From contig NZ_CADIJM010000015.1 of assembly GCF_902859585.1 (NCBI RefSeq), forward strand, positions 44,739 to 108,738: 64,000 bases of DNA. Reading direction: 5' to 3'. Numbering within the stretch: the stretch's first letter is position 1; each line of letters opens with the position of its first letter. The stretch comes from Achromobacter animicus (GTDB lineage: Bacteria > Pseudomonadota > Gammaproteobacteria > Burkholderiales > Burkholderiaceae_B). Positions 44,888 through 54,806 of the stretch are shown piece by piece. Position numbers and translations under genes: made by a program. The notes beneath the pieces were generated by a model, which made no database searches, was not told the origin of the DNA, and saw nothing but the letters and a program-made list of their open reading frames with translations.

Positions 44888-45952
44888 TTACGGCAGGATG
44901 GCGACCTGGTCGAGGCCGACCGTTTCAGGGATGCCGAACATGAGGTTCATGTTCTGCACCGCCTGGCCGGCGGCGCCCTTGACCAGATTGTCCTGCACCA
45001 CCATGACGATCAGCAGGTCGCCGTTATCCGGGCGGCTGAGCGCGATGCGCAGGTTGTTGGAACCGCGCACCGAACGCGTTTCGGGATGGCTGCCGGCAGG
45101 CATGACGTCCACGAAGGGCTCGTCGGCATAGCGCTGCTCGAACAGCGCCTGGAAGTCGGTGTCGCGCGCTTCGGGCTTGATGCGGGCATAGATGGTGGAG
45201 AACATGCCGCGGATCATCGGCACCAGATGCGGCACGAACGTCAGGCCCACCTTGCCGCCGGCCAGCTTTTCGAGCTGGGCGGAGATCTCGGGGTGGTGAC
45301 GATGGCCGGCCACGCCGTAGGCCTTGAAGTTGTCGGAGGCTTCGGAGAACAGCGAGCCCACTTCTGCCTTGCGGCCCGCGCCGGACACGCCCGACTTGCA
45401 GTCGGCGATCAGCGTTTGCGTATCGACCAGCGCCTTGCCGCCTTCAAGCAGCGGCGCCAGGCCCAGCAGCACCGTGGTCGGGTAGCAACCGGGGTTGCCG
45501 ATGACGCGAGCCTTGGAGATGGCTTCGCGGTTCAGTTCGACCAGGCCGTATTGCGATTCGGCCAGGATGTCCGGGCAGGTATGGGGAATCTTGTACCAGC
45601 GCTCGAACGTGGGAATGTCCTGCAGGCGGAAGTCGGCGGCCAGGTCGATGACGCGGGTGCCGGCGGCGATGAGCTCTTGCGCCTGCGCCATGGCCACGCC
45701 GTGCGGCGTGGCAAAGAAGACGACGTCGCAGTCGGTCAGCGAGGCCTTTTCCGGGGCCGAGAAGGCAAGCTTCACACGGCCGCGCAGGTTGGGATACATG
45801 TCGGCGACGGGCAGGCCGTCTTCCTTGCGGGACGTGATGGCAGTCAGTTCCACGTTGGGATGCTGCGACAGCAAGCGCAGCAGTTCGACGCCGGTATATC
45901 CGGTGCCGCCGACGATACCAACCTTGATGCGGGTGTTCGATGCTTGGGCCAT
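44888..45952 (-). CDS. argC: N-acetyl-gamma-glutamyl-phosphate reductase
   Basis: From the ATG at 45952 the enzyme is 354 residues. It has the NADP loop [18 protein letters not shown], the catalytic Cys in [14 protein letters not shown] and the His of AGHRHHPEI. It catalyses the third step of arginine synthesis. It lies upstream of the DUF6776 gene and downstream of rpsI, from which a strong terminator separates it. Confidence 0.96.
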   Translation of the reverse strand: MAQASNTRIKVGIVGGTGYTGVELLRLLSQHPNVELTAITSRKEDGLPVADMYPNLRGRVKLAFSAPEKASLTDCDVVFFATPHGVAMAQAQELIAAGTRVIDLAADFRLQDIPTFERWYKIPHTCPDILAESQYGLVELNREAISKARVIGNPGCYPTTVLLGLAPLLEGGKALVDTQTLIADCKSGVSGAGRKAEVGSLFSEASDNFKAYGVAGHRHHPEISAQLEKLAGGKVGLTFVPHLVPMIRGMFSTIYARIKPEARDTDFQALFEQRYADEPFVDVMPAGSHPETRSVRGSNNLRIALSRPDNGDLLIVMVVQDNLVKGAAGQAVQNMNLMFGIPETVGLDQVAILP

Positions 45953-46111
45953 GATGGATGCTCTTCGGAGAACGAATGACGATTGTATCGCTCGGGAAAC
46001 GGCGGATTGCACCGGCGTGCCGGATTTGGCACTGCAAACCTTTTTTCCGACCGGGCGGGTGGCGCGGAGTTCCGCGCGGGGCCGGCGATGACGCATTGCC
46101 GGCCCAAAAAC

Positions 46112-46137
46112 AAAAAGCCCGCCGAAGCGGGCTTTTT
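46112..46137 (-). terminator. rho-independent terminator after rpsI
   Basis: AAAAAGCCCGC, loop CGAA, GCGGGCTTTTT: an 11-bp stem with T-runs, 8 bp after the rpsI stop. Confidence 0.9.
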
Positions 46138-46145
46138 GCAGGGCA

Positions 46146-46538
46146 TTAACGCTTGCTGAACTGCTTGCGACGACGCGCCTTGCGGAAGCCGACCTTCTTA
46201 CGTTCGACTTCACGGGCATCGCGCGTGACGAAGCCAGCTTGCGACAGCGAGGGCTTCAGCGTGGCGTCGTAATCGATCAGGGCACGCGTGATGCCGTGAC
46301 GGATTGCGCCGGCTTGGCCGGTTTCGCCGCCGCCGTGCACGTTGACCTTGATGTCAAACGATTCCAGGTGGCCGGTCAGTTCCAGCGGCTGGCGCACGAC
46401 CATACGGCCGGTTTCACGAGCGAAGAACTCGTCGACGGGCTTGCCGTTGACGACGATCTTGCCAGTGCCCTTCTTGATGAAAACGCGAGCCACCGAAGTT
46501 TTGCGACGGCCGGTTCCGTAATTCCAGTTACCGATCAT
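46146..46538 (-). CDS. rpsI: 30S ribosomal protein S9
   Basis: The 130-residue protein shows [19 protein letters not shown] at the N-terminus and the basic tail ending [11 protein letters not shown], whose final Lys-Arg reaches the P-site tRNA in the 30S subunit. It follows rplM by 9 bp, the usual L13-S9 operon. Confidence 0.98.
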   Translation of the reverse strand: MIGNWNYGTGRRKTSVARVFIKKGTGKIVVNGKPVDEFFARETGRMVVRQPLELTGHLESFDIKVNVHGGGETGQAGAIRHGITRALIDYDATLKPSLSQAGFVTRDAREVERKKVGFRKARRRKQFSKR

Positions 46539-46547
46539 GGCGTTTCC

Positions 46548-46976
46548 TTAGAGATCCAGCGTCTTGGGCTGCTGGGCGGTATGCGGGTGCTCGGCACCGG
46601 CATAGACCTTAAGCTTCTTGATCATGGCGTAGCCCAGAGGACCCTTGGGCAGCATGCCCTTGACGGCCTTCTGAATGGCACGGCCGGGAAAACGCTCTTG
46701 CATTTTCTCGAAGTTCGTTTCACGGATACCGCCCGGGTACGTCGTGTGGCGGAAGTACTTCTTGTCCTTCGCCTTGGCACCGGTAACAACGATATCGGAC
46801 GCGTTGATGATGACGATGTAGTCACCGGTATCAACGTGAGGCGTGAATTCAGGTTTGTGCTTGCCACGCAGACGACGTGCGACTTCGCTGGCCACACGAC
46901 CGAGGACTTTGCCCTTGGCGTCGATCACAAACCAGTCACGTTGGACTTCATGCGGCTTGGCCACAAAGGTCTTCAT
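46548..46976 (-). CDS. rplM: 50S ribosomal protein L13
   Basis: The 142-residue protein has the signatures [35 protein letters not shown] and [20 protein letters not shown]13 is an early-assembly protein of the 50S subunit. It is the first gene of the rplM-rpsI operon; an extended -10 promoter lies about 170 bp upstream. Confidence 0.98.
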   Translation of the reverse strand: MKTFVAKPHEVQRDWFVIDAKGKVLGRVASEVARRLRGKHKPEFTPHVDTGDYIVIINASDIVVTGAKAKDKKYFRHTTYPGGIRETNFEKMQERFPGRAIQKAVKGMLPKGPLGYAMIKKLKVYAGAEHPHTAQQPKTLDL

Positions 46977-47147
46977 GATGGTTCCTAAGAATAAAAATTT
47001 GCTCTGGCCGGAACATCCCGCCAGTGTTCTTTCCCAAACTAGGCCGCGTATTGCAGCGCTTTGGCCACAAACTGCAGCCCTTAATCGCCCCCCGCCTAAG
47101 CGTTATGAATCCGCCCGTGCAAAGGTCAAAATGAGGGAAAGCCTGAA

Positions 47148-47156
47148 ATTCTAACA
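47148..47156 (-). promoter_or_regulatory. extended -10 promoter of rplM-rpsI
   Basis: On the minus strand TGTTAGAAT is an extended -10 about 170 bp before the rplM ATG, leaving a long leader. I recognise no leader RNA structure in it. Confidence 0.4.
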
Positions 47157-47198
47157 CGGTTGCTCAAAAAATGGGCAAGCGGAAAGAATTCGGGTGAC

Positions 47199-47231
47199 TT
47201 GCGGCTGGCCGCCACCAGACGGCAGCCGCAA
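47199..47231 (-). terminator. hairpin after livF
   Basis: TTGCGGCTG and CAGCCGCAA form a 9-bp stem 36 bp past livF. It has no T-run, so this is a weak or rho-assisted terminator candidate. Confidence 0.4.
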
Positions 47232-47266
47232 TTTGGATAAGGGGACAAATGATGCCCCCTGCACCG

Positions 47267-47977
47267 TCAGGCGCCCAGGTAGGCTTCCAGGACGCGGGGA
47301 TGGCCCAGCAGTTCGCGGCCGGTGCCCTTCAGCGCCAACGCGCCGTTTTCAAGCACGTAGCCGTGTTGCGCGATCTTCAAGGCCTGGCGCACGTTTTGCT
47401 CAACGAGGAACAGCGTGAGGCCGTCGGCATTGATGGCGCGCAGCGAACGGAAGATTTCCTGAACCACGATCGGCGCCAGGCCCATCGACGGTTCGTCCAG
47501 CAGCAACAGGCGCGGCTTGGCCATCAAGGCGCGGCCGATGGCCAGCATCTGCTGTTCGCCGCCGGACAGGTTGCCGGCCATGCCATGGATCCGTTCCTTC
47601 AGGCGCGGGAACAGGTTGAAGACGTATTCCAGATCGGTGGCGACGTTCTTCAGGCCGCGGCGATAGGCGCCGAGTTCCAGGTTTTCCAGCACCGTCATGG
47701 TGGTGAGGATGGCCCGCCCTTCCGGCACCTGCACGATGCCGCGCGCGACCAGCTGGTTCGGCGCGAGGTTGGTGACGTCTTCGCCCTCGAAGAGGATGCG
47801 GCCGCGCGCTTTGGGCAGGAGGCCCGACAGCGCCAGCAGCGTGGTCGACTTGCCGGCGCCATTGGCGCCGACCAGGGCGGTGATTTCGTTGGCGTTCAGG
47901 TCCAGGTCGATGCCGCGCACGGCTTCGATGTGGCCGTAGTTGACCTCGAGTCCGCGGACTTCCAGCATGGCGCTCAT
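47267..47977 (-). CDS. livF: branched-chain amino-acid ABC transporter ATPase LivF
   Basis: The 236-residue ATPase has Walker A GANGAGKSTTLLALSG, signature NLSGGEQQMLAIGRAL and Walker B LLLLDEPSMGLAP. Start ATG at 47977 overlaps the livG stop (ATGA). It powers import by LivHM with LivG. It is the last gene of a five-gene operon on the minus strand. Confidence 0.94.
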   Translation of the reverse strand: MSAMLEVRGLEVNYGHIEAVRGIDLDLNANEITALVGANGAGKSTTLLALSGLLPKARGRILFEGEDVTNLAPNQLVARGIVQVPEGRAILTTMTVLENLELGAYRRGLKNVATDLEYVFNLFPRLKERIHGMAGNLSGGEQQMLAIGRALMAKPRLLLLDEPSMGLAPIVVQEIFRSLRAINADGLTLFLVEQNVRQALKIAQHGYVLENGALALKGTGRELLGHPRVLEAYLGA

Positions 47978-48762
47978 TTGGCGGCCTCCGCTTGTTCGGT
48001 GTCTTCGTCGTCTTCGCGGCCCAGGTAAGCCTCGATGACCTGCTCGTTGTTGCGGATTTCCTCGGGACCGCCGCAGGCGATGATCTTGCCGAAGTTCAGC
48101 ACCGCAATGCATTCGCACAAGCCCATGACGAAGCGCATGTCGTGCTCGATCATGAGGATGGTGTAGCCGCGGTCGCGGATCGCCAGGATCTCGCGCATCA
48201 GTTCGGCGCGTTCGCCGGTGTTCATGCCGGCGACGGGTTCGTCCAGCAGCAGCAGCTTGGGCTCGGTGGCCAGCGCGCGCGCCAGCTCCAGGCGGCGCTG
48301 TTCGCCGTAGGACAGGTTGTCCGCCAAATCGTTGGCCTTGTGATCCAGGCGCATCCACGTCAGCAGTTCATGTGCGCGTTCGCGGGCGCGCTGCTCGTGC
48401 TCGCGGTAGCCGGGCAGGCCCAGCAGCAGGCTGGGGAAACCGTAGTTCATGTGGCGATAGGCGCCCACGACGACGTTTTCCAGCAGCGTCATTTCCTTGA
48501 ACAGACGGATGTTCTGAAACGTGCGGGCGATGCCCATGCGCGTGATGCTGTGCGGCTTCTTGCGCAGGACGCTTTCGCCCTGGAACGTGATGGAGCCGCC
48601 GCTGGGCGGCAAGAGGCCGGTGATCAGGTTGAAGACCGTGGTCTTGCCGGCGCCGTTCGGGCCGATCAGGCCGAAGATGGCGCCTTCGGGCACGGACAGG
48701 CTGACGTCATGCAGCACATGCAGGCCGCCAAAGCTCTTGGAGACGGAGGACAGCTCAAGCAT
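47974..48762 (-). CDS. livG: branched-chain amino-acid ABC transporter ATPase LivG
   Basis: From the ATG at 48762 the protein is 262 residues with Walker A GPNGAGKTTVFNLITG, signature NLSYGEQRRLELARAL and Walker B LLLLDEPVAGMN. The extended C-terminus (GPEEIRNNEQVIEAYLG) is typical of LivG. It overlaps livM by 8 bp at its start and livF by 4 bp at its end. Confidence 0.94.
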   Translation of the reverse strand: MLELSSVSKSFGGLHVLHDVSLSVPEGAIFGLIGPNGAGKTTVFNLITGLLPPSGGSITFQGESVLRKKPHSITRMGIARTFQNIRLFKEMTLLENVVVGAYRHMNYGFPSLLLGLPGYREHEQRARERAHELLTWMRLDHKANDLADNLSYGEQRRLELARALATEPKLLLLDEPVAGMNTGERAELMREILAIRDRGYTILMIEHDMRFVMGLCECIAVLNFGKIIACGGPEEIRNNEQVIEAYLGREDDEDTEQAEAAK

Positions 48763-49630
48763 GACGCTTCCCTCCCTGGCGGCTTTGACGCATCCAGCGC
48801 TTGAAGCGCGCCGGATCCCAGATGCCTTGCGGCAGGAACAACACAATCACCACCAGGATCACTCCATTCGCGATCAGGCGCAGATCCGCAAATCCGCGCA
48901 GCAATTCAGGCAGCACCGTAATGATGAAGCTGCCGATCACGGGACCGGCCAGGCCGCCGATGCCGCCCAGGATCGCCATCGTCAGGATTTCGACGCCACG
49001 GTCGAAGCCGTATTCGTTGGGACCGATGAAGAACGTCAGGTGCGCGTTCAACGCGCCAGCCAGGCCGGCGATCATGGCGCCGGCAACAAAGGCCAGCATC
49101 TTGTTCGAACGCACGTTGATGCCCATCAGGCCCGCCGCCGTCTCGTCGCCACGGATGGCGTCGAAGGAGCGGCCGATCTTGGAAGCACGCACGCGCCACA
49201 GCACGAACAGCACGATGATGACGGCCAACAGGACGTGCCACCACTGCGTGAGTTGCGGGATGCCGTTCAGGCCCAGCGCGCCGCCGGTGAGGGACTCGGT
49301 GTTCAGGATGGTCACGCGGACCACTTCACCGAATCCCAGCGTGGCCATCGCCAGGTAGACCCCGGACAGCCGCAACGTCGGCAGGCCGATCAGGGCCGCC
49401 ACCAGCGCGGGCGCGGCCATGCCGCCAGCCAGCGCCACCGTGAACGGAGCGTCGTAATTCATGGTGAGCAGCGCGGCGGTGTAAGCCCCGATGCCCATGA
49501 AGGCGGCGTTGGCCATGGCCAGCATGCCGCAGGCCAGCGTCAGCCAGATGGAGAGGGCCAGGAGTGCATTGGTGCCAAGCGTCAGCACCAGGTTGCCGTA
49601 GATGGCCCAGAAATTTTCGAATCCGCTCAT
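48755..49630 (-). CDS. livM: branched-chain amino-acid ABC transporter permease LivM
   Basis: The 291-residue permease has about eight helices, the family signature LACGMLAMANAAFMGIGAYT near the N-terminus and the coupling-helix region SFDAIRGDETAAGLMGIN. It forms the membrane channel with LivH. It starts 3 bp after the livH stop. Confidence 0.94.
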   Translation of the reverse strand: MSGFENFWAIYGNLVLTLGTNALLALSIWLTLACGMLAMANAAFMGIGAYTAALLTMNYDAPFTVALAGGMAAPALVAALIGLPTLRLSGVYLAMATLGFGEVVRVTILNTESLTGGALGLNGIPQLTQWWHVLLAVIIVLFVLWRVRASKIGRSFDAIRGDETAAGLMGINVRSNKMLAFVAGAMIAGLAGALNAHLTFFIGPNEYGFDRGVEILTMAILGGIGGLAGPVIGSFIITVLPELLRGFADLRLIANGVILVVIVLFLPQGIWDPARFKRWMRQSRQGGKRHA

Positions 49631-49633
49631 ACC

Positions 49634-50515
49634 TTAAGCCTTGCGTTGAACCACTTTGCCGAACAGACCTTGCGGGCGGACCAGCAGGATCAGGAACAGC
49701 AGGCCGAAAGCCACCGCGTCGCGCATGGTGGAGCCGATGTAAGCCACGGACAGCACCTCGGCGAAGCCCAGGAAGAGACCGCCCAGCATGGCGCCGCGAA
49801 TGTCTCCCATGCCGCCCAGGATGATGACCGCGATGCCCTTGTGCAGCATCGGCTGGCCCATCAGCGGGAACAGCGCGTTCGAGTACAGCCCGATCAGCAC
49901 GCCGGCCACGCCGCCCAGAGCGGCCGCGGCGAACGAGGTGGTGATGAACAGCTTTTCGACGTTGATGCCCAGCAGCCACGCGGCCTTGGGCGATTCGGCA
50001 ATGGCGCGCAGCGCGCGGCCGAACTGCGTGCGGCGCATGACGTACATCAGCACGGCCATCAGCGCGAACGACAGGAAGATGATGCCCAGTTCGATGACGG
50101 TCAGGTGCAGGCCGGCGACTTCGATGACTTCCTCGGGCACGGTGCCGTGCGGGAAGCGCAGGTTGCTGGCGCCAAAGATGCTTTGGGCGCCGTTGTTCAG
50201 GATGATGCCGACACCGATGGTGGCGATCATGGGAATCAGGTGGGGTGCGTTGCGCTTGCGCAGCGGCTTGAGGACCAGGTAGTCGATGATGACCCCGGTG
50301 AAGCCGGCGACGAAGAACGCGACCATCAGCGCCGCCCACAAGGGCAGGCTGAACTGCTGGACCACGACAAGTGCTGCGTAGGCGCCAACCATGAAGACGG
50401 CGCCATGCGCCAGGTTGATCACCCCGAGCACGCCGAAGATCAGCGTGAAGCCCAGCGCGAACAGTGCATACACACAGCCCAGCGACAAGGCATTGACGAA
50501 TTGTTGTTCGAACAT
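49634..50515 (-). CDS. livH: branched-chain amino-acid ABC transporter permease LivH
   Basis: From the ATG at 50515 the protein is 293 residues with eight helices, the signature GVINLAHGAVFMVGAYAAL and the coupling-helix stretch FGRALRAIAESPKAAWLLGIN. It is separated from livJ by 168 bp that hold a terminator-like hairpin, which would lower its expression relative to the receptor. Confidence 0.94.
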   Translation of the reverse strand: MFEQQFVNALSLGCVYALFALGFTLIFGVLGVINLAHGAVFMVGAYAALVVVQQFSLPLWAALMVAFFVAGFTGVIIDYLVLKPLRKRNAPHLIPMIATIGVGIILNNGAQSIFGASNLRFPHGTVPEEVIEVAGLHLTVIELGIIFLSFALMAVLMYVMRRTQFGRALRAIAESPKAAWLLGINVEKLFITTSFAAAALGGVAGVLIGLYSNALFPLMGQPMLHKGIAVIILGGMGDIRGAMLGGLFLGFAEVLSVAYIGSTMRDAVAFGLLFLILLVRPQGLFGKVVQRKA

Positions 50516-50618
50516 GATGGGACTTTCCAGATCTGAGAGGGCCACCTCGCTGTGCCCACAGCGAGGTCTTTTCTGCTTCCGGGGAAGCTTTTTACTTGGG
50601 ACGGCCCTGCGATAAAAA

Positions 50619-50677
50619 GCGCCTTGCAGACGGCCAGCAGGCCATCCGCAAGGCGCATCCCCCCGCGCGGGGATGCG
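50619..50677 (-). promoter_or_regulatory. attenuator-like pair of mutually exclusive hairpins between livJ and livH
   Basis: Hairpin A: GCGCCTTGC (50619-50627) with GCAAGGCGC (50648-50656), followed on the minus strand by TTTTTA. Hairpin B: CGCATCCCC (50654-50662) with GGGGATGCG (50669-50677). They share 50654-50656, so both cannot form fully. A works as a terminator for the livJ transcript. Confidence 0.6.
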
Positions 50678-50683
50678 TACTGC

Positions 50684-51838
50684 TTACTTCTCGATGACGT
50701 ACTTGCCGTCCTTGGTCACGCTGACGATCGGCGCCTGGTCGGCGTCGTAACCGGCCGGCTTGCCGGCGCGGTCGGTGGCCTGGCGGAACTTGAACGGGCC
50801 GGTGGCGCCGGTCCAGGTCACGGACGGCAGGGCATCGCGCAGAGCAGCGCGGTCCTTGGCCAGTTCGCCGGTGATCTTGGTGTTCTTCAGGGCCTGGGCA
50901 ACGATGTACATGGCGTCATACGACTGCGCCGCGAACTGGTCGGGGGCATTCGTGAACTTGGCCTTGTAGGCGTCGATGAACTTGACGTTCTCGGGGGCCT
51001 TGTTCTCGATCGACCACGGGCTGCCGATCCAGAGATTGTTCGACGCGCCGCCGGGGGCCAGGTCGAAAATCTTGACCGAGTTCATGCCGTTGCCGCCGAT
51101 GACCGGCACGTTCAGGCCGAGTTGGCGGGCCTGGACCATGATCGGGGCGCCTTCGGCCAGCAGTGCGGACAGCACGATGGCGTCGGGGTTGGTGCCCTTG
51201 ATCTTGGTGAGCTGGGCCTTGAAGTCCACGTCGCCCTTGGCGAACGTTTCGGTCGTGGTGACCGGGATCTTCTGGTCTTCCAGGGCCTTCTTGAAGTTGT
51301 CGTAGCCGCTCTTGGTGAAGACGTCGTCGTTGCCGTAGAGCACCGCCACGTTCTTCAGGCCGGTCTTGGCCTTGACGGTGGAGATGGTGGCGGGCAGCAC
51401 GTCGGCTTCGGTGACCGAGTTGCGGAACACGTAGTTGCCGATGGAGGTGATGCCGTCAGCGGTGTTGGAGGTGCCGAAAGCGACCGTCTTGGCGGCCTGG
51501 GCGACCGGGTCGGCGGCCTGGGCTGAGTTAGACAGGGTGGGACCGAAGACCATCAGGACGTTGTCCTTGAAGATCAGCTTCTTGAAGACGTTGATGGCTT
51601 CTTCTTTCTTGCCTTGTTCGTCTTCGATCACCAGGACGATCTTGTTGCCGTGGATGCCGCCTGCGGCATTGATTTCATCGGCAGCGAGCTGGAAACCGTT
51701 GCGGATCGACACGCCGTACTGGGCGGCGCCGCCGGACAGGGCTTCAGCCACGCCCAGCTTGATGTCGGCAGCGTTGGCGGCCGGGACGATACCGGCGGCG
51801 ATCAGCGCGGCCAGCAGCTTTTTGGTCTTGGATTGCAT
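50684..51838 (-). CDS. livJ: branched-chain amino-acid ABC receptor (LivJ/LivK type)
   Basis: From the ATG at 51838 the protein is 384 residues with a signal peptide (LLAALIAAGIVPAANA|AD) and the type I periplasmic-binding fold (IKLGVAEALSGGAAQYGVS, VFGPTLSNSAQAADPVAQ, VAVLYGNDDVFTKSGYDN). It captures Leu/Ile/Val or related compounds for LivHMGF; exact ligand unknown. It is the first gene of the operon; the 254 bp upstream is AT-richer and should hold the promoter, which I could not fix. Confidence 0.92.
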   Translation of the reverse strand: MQSKTKKLLAALIAAGIVPAANAADIKLGVAEALSGGAAQYGVSIRNGFQLAADEINAAGGIHGNKIVLVIEDEQGKKEEAINVFKKLIFKDNVLMVFGPTLSNSAQAADPVAQAAKTVAFGTSNTADGITSIGNYVFRNSVTEADVLPATISTVKAKTGLKNVAVLYGNDDVFTKSGYDNFKKALEDQKIPVTTTETFAKGDVDFKAQLTKIKGTNPDAIVLSALLAEGAPIMVQARQLGLNVPVIGGNGMNSVKIFDLAPGGASNNLWIGSPWSIENKAPENVKFIDAYKAKFTNAPDQFAAQSYDAMYIVAQALKNTKITGELAKDRAALRDALPSVTWTGATGPFKFRQATDRAGKPAGYDADQAPIVSVTKDGKYVIEK

Positions 51839-52092
51839 GGTTGTTACCACCTTAAAGTCTGTCTCGGAATATTGGTAATCCGGGCTGATGTAATCCTGCC
51901 GGATTGACGTCGATGCCGCCTAAAGGCCGCATGTATGCGCGTCAAGACCCGGGATATTACTCCTTTGTATCAGGCCGAAACTCGAATGCCGTTCAACAAA
52001 AGCCTCAAAACCGCCCATTTTTTTGTAAAAAACGTGTGGTTACTAGCACAAACCCTGAAACTCACCGAATGCCATTCGGCACCGGCTTCCTC

Positions 52093-53187
52093 CTAACTCC
52101 TGGCCGACAGCGCCACGCCCAGGTACTGGCCGAACGCGCCTTCGGTCAGGCGAAACCACGGCATCTCGCTGTCGCGAAAGCCCATGTAACTATCATGCAA
52201 TGCCTTGAATCTGGGGTCTTTGGCGCTCAAGTCCTTGTAGACCTGCTGCGATGCTTCAAACGCGGCGTCCATGATTGACCGGGGGAATGCGCGCACTTGC
52301 GCGCCATTCGAGGTTAATTGCGCCAGCGCCTGCGGATTGAGGGCATCGAACCGCGCCGTTGCCGAGGTGTGCGCAGCCAGCGCGGCGGACTGCACGACGG
52401 CCTGGTAGTGCTTGGGCAACTGGTTCCAGACCTCGTCGTTGATATAGAGCGACAGCTGTTCGCCGCCCGCCCACCAACCAGGTGCGTAGTAATACTTAGC
52501 TACTTTATTCAGTCCAAGCTTGGCATCTTCATACGCGCCCGCCCCCGCCACTGCCTGCAGGCCCTCTTTTTCGAAGAGCTCGGCCAGCTTGGCCAGATCG
52601 GCCTGCTGGGGGACAACGCCCAGACGGGACAGCACGTCGCCGGCCAAGCCGCCGACTCGCATCTTCAGGTCTTTCAGGTCGCCGGTGCGCTTGATTTCCT
52701 TGACGTACCAGCCGCCCATCTGGGCGCCGGTGTTGCCCAGCGGAAAGTTGATGATCTTTTCGGGCTTGAAGAGTTCGCGCGTCAGGCGCAGGCCCTCGCC
52801 TTCGCTCATCCAGGCGTTCATCTGGCGCGCATTCAGGCCGAACGGCACGGCCGCGTCAAAGCTGAACGCGGGATTCTTGGCGTAGTAAAGGCGCGAGGAG
52901 ACGTGGCCGCACTCCACCTTTTTGGTGGACACGGCTTCCATGAGGTCGGCGGCGGCAACGACTTCGCCGTCGGGGAAGTGGCGGATGTTGAACTTGCCGC
53001 CGGTGGATTCGGCAACGAACTTGCAGAAGTTTTCGGCGGCGCCGACGCGCAGGTCCAGGGCGCTGGGAAAGCCTGAAGACAGGCGCCAGCTCACCGAGGG
53101 CATGTCCTGGGCGAACGCGGGCGCACTGACGGCGGCGCCAGCGACGGCGCCCAGGCTGGCGCGCTTCAGGAATGAACGTCGTTGCAT
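52093..53187 (-). CDS. TRAP-type receptor (DctP family), orphan
   Basis: The 364-residue protein begins MQRRSFLKRASLG, a Tat-like signal (R-R-S-F-L-K), and continues as a DctP/DUF-type TRAP receptor (VSWRLSSGFPSALDLRVGAAENF, then GGWYVKEIKRTGDLKDLKMRVGG with the conserved ligand-binding Arg, then APGWWAGGEQLSLYINDEVW). It resembles the keto-acid binding TakP group. No DctQ or DctM gene is present. It lies between livJ and pmbA, all on the minus strand, but with its own 196-bp upstream gap. Confidence 0.88.
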   Translation of the reverse strand: MQRRSFLKRASLGAVAGAAVSAPAFAQDMPSVSWRLSSGFPSALDLRVGAAENFCKFVAESTGGKFNIRHFPDGEVVAAADLMEAVSTKKVECGHVSSRLYYAKNPAFSFDAAVPFGLNARQMNAWMSEGEGLRLTRELFKPEKIINFPLGNTGAQMGGWYVKEIKRTGDLKDLKMRVGGLAGDVLSRLGVVPQQADLAKLAELFEKEGLQAVAGAGAYEDAKLGLNKVAKYYYAPGWWAGGEQLSLYINDEVWNQLPKHYQAVVQSAALAAHTSATARFDALNPQALAQLTSNGAQVRAFPRSIMDAAFEASQQVYKDLSAKDPRFKALHDSYMGFRDSEMPWFRLTEGAFGQYLGVALSARS

Positions 53188-53349
53188 CACTTTGCTCCTA
53201 TACGGCAACACCCGGGACTTTGAGCAATACCCGCCGGATATTACACGGTGGCAATGGCCGGAACGGCTAGAGGAAATCCCGAGCGTAAAGGGGTTGCAAT
53301 GCGCGGGATTGCCATGCGGGGGGATTGCCAAGCGGACAAATGCAGGAAC

Positions 53350-53374
53350 CCGGCGGCGCATTGCGCGCCGCCGG
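53350..53374 (-). terminator. hairpin after pmbA
   Basis: CCGGCGGCGC, loop ATTGC, GCGCCGCCGG: a 10-bp stem ending 10 bp past the pmbA stop; no T-run. Confidence 0.55.
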
Positions 53375-53383
53375 CTCGCGGGA

Positions 53384-54748
53384 TCAGATTCCGGCGATTG
53401 CCATCTGCTCGATGAGGATCGAGCCGGTGGTCTTTGTGCCGCGCGAGATCGTGTCGGCGCCGATCGCGACGATCTGCTTGAACATGTCGGCCAGGTTGCC
53501 GGCAATGGTGACTTCCTGCACGGCATGCTGGATCTGGCCGTTTTCGACCCAATAGCCGAAGGCGCCGCGCGAGTAGTCGCCCGTCACGTAGTTGACGCCC
53601 TGCCCGATCAGTTCGGTGACGAGAAAGCCCGTGCCGAGCTTCTTGAGCATGGCTTCGAAATCGTCGCCGCGGCGGGTCTGCGTGGAGCTGAACACCAGGT
53701 TGTGCGAGCCGCCGGCGTTGCCGGTGGTGGTCATGCCCAGCTTGCGGGCGGTGTAGGACGACAGGAAATAGCCTTCCAGCACCCCGCCCGACACCACGTT
53801 GCGGCGGCGCGTGCGCACGCCTTCGTCGTCGAACGGCGAGCTGCCCATGGCGCCGCGGATGTGCGGATCTTCGACCAGATTGATGTGCTTGGGAAAGAGC
53901 GGCTTGCCCAGCGAATCCACCAGAAAACTGGCCTTGCGGTACAGCGCGCCGCCGTTGACGGCCTGCGTCAGCGCGCCGACCAGGCCAAGCGCCAGCGGCG
54001 CCTCGAACAGGACCGGAAACTTGCCGGTGCGCACGCGCCGGGCCGACAGGCGCGACAGCGTACGTTCGGCGGCGTAGCGGCCGATGGCTTCGGGCGAAGC
54101 CATCTTGGCCGGATCGCGCTCGGACGTGTACCAGTAGTCGCGCTGCATGCCGTTGCCGCGGCCCGCGATGGGCGCAACCGACAGGCTGTGGCGCGAATAC
54201 GGATAACCGCCCAGGAAGCCGCGCGTGTTGCCCATCACGAACTGGCCTTCGTACGTGCCAACCGTGGCGCCATCGGTGTTGGTGATGCGGGGATCGACCT
54301 CGCGTGCGGCGCGCTCGGCGCGCAGCGCCAGTTCGGCCGCTTCCTCGGTGGAAACGGTCCAGGCGCGGTGCAGGTCCAGATCGGGAAATTCGGTGGCCAG
54401 CTGGTCGGCGTCGGGCAGGCCGGCGGCCGGGTCGGCGGCGGTATGGCGGGCGATGTGCCAGGCGGCTTCGACCGTCTGGCGCAGGGCGGCCTCGGAGAAG
54501 TCGGACGTCGACGCGGAGCCGCGGCTTTGGCCGGCGTAGACCGTCAGGTCCAGCGCCCGGTCGCGCGTCTGCTCAACGGTTTCGATGTCGTTCTTGCGGA
54601 CCGAGACGGACAGTCCCAGGCTTTCGGAGACTTCCGCGGCGGCGTCGGAAGCGCCGATCTGGCGCGCGTAGGCCAGGGTTTGTTCGACAAGTTCGGAAAA
54701 ACGCGCGTGATTCGCCGCCAGCGGCAAGGATGAGGAGGTTTTAACCAT
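53384..54748 (-). CDS. pmbA: metalloprotease PmbA (TldE)
   Basis: From the ATG at 54748 (454 residues) the protein shows PmbA features: [20 protein letters not shown], the central [19 protein letters not shown] and the C-terminal [22 protein letters not shown]. PmbA pairs with TldD, which carries the zinc site, to degrade unfolded peptides and mature modified peptides; tldD is not in the window. It is divergent from yjgA, as in many proteobacteria. Confidence 0.95.
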   Translation of the reverse strand: MVKTSSSLPLAANHARFSELVEQTLAYARQIGASDAAAEVSESLGLSVSVRKNDIETVEQTRDRALDLTVYAGQSRGSASTSDFSEAALRQTVEAAWHIARHTAADPAAGLPDADQLATEFPDLDLHRAWTVSTEEAAELALRAERAAREVDPRITNTDGATVGTYEGQFVMGNTRGFLGGYPYSRHSLSVAPIAGRGNGMQRDYWYTSERDPAKMASPEAIGRYAAERTLSRLSARRVRTGKFPVLFEAPLALGLVGALTQAVNGGALYRKASFLVDSLGKPLFPKHINLVEDPHIRGAMGSSPFDDEGVRTRRRNVVSGGVLEGYFLSSYTARKLGMTTTGNAGGSHNLVFSSTQTRRGDDFEAMLKKLGTGFLVTELIGQGVNYVTGDYSRGAFGYWVENGQIQHAVQEVTIAGNLADMFKQIVAIGADTISRGTKTTGSILIEQMAIAGI

Positions 54749-54806
54749 TGCAGTCCAATTTGCAGAGACGGTTATCATAGCCAAGTCTGTCATTGCGCAG
54801 TTTTCC

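Noticed and set aside
44216-45979. 587-codon plus-strand frame
   Set aside because: It is antisense to the DUF6776 gene and argC.
46977-47147. possible ribosomal protein leader before rplM
   Set aside because: The leader is long, but I could not draw a convincing conserved structure; only the -10 upstream is reported.
48521-50536. 671-codon plus-strand frame
   Set aside because: It is antisense to livM and livH; the Gln/His-rich product is typical of a shadow.
51839-52092. promoter for livJ
   Set aside because: Several TTGACG/TTGAAC-like boxes exist, but none pairs with a good -10 at 16-18 bp.
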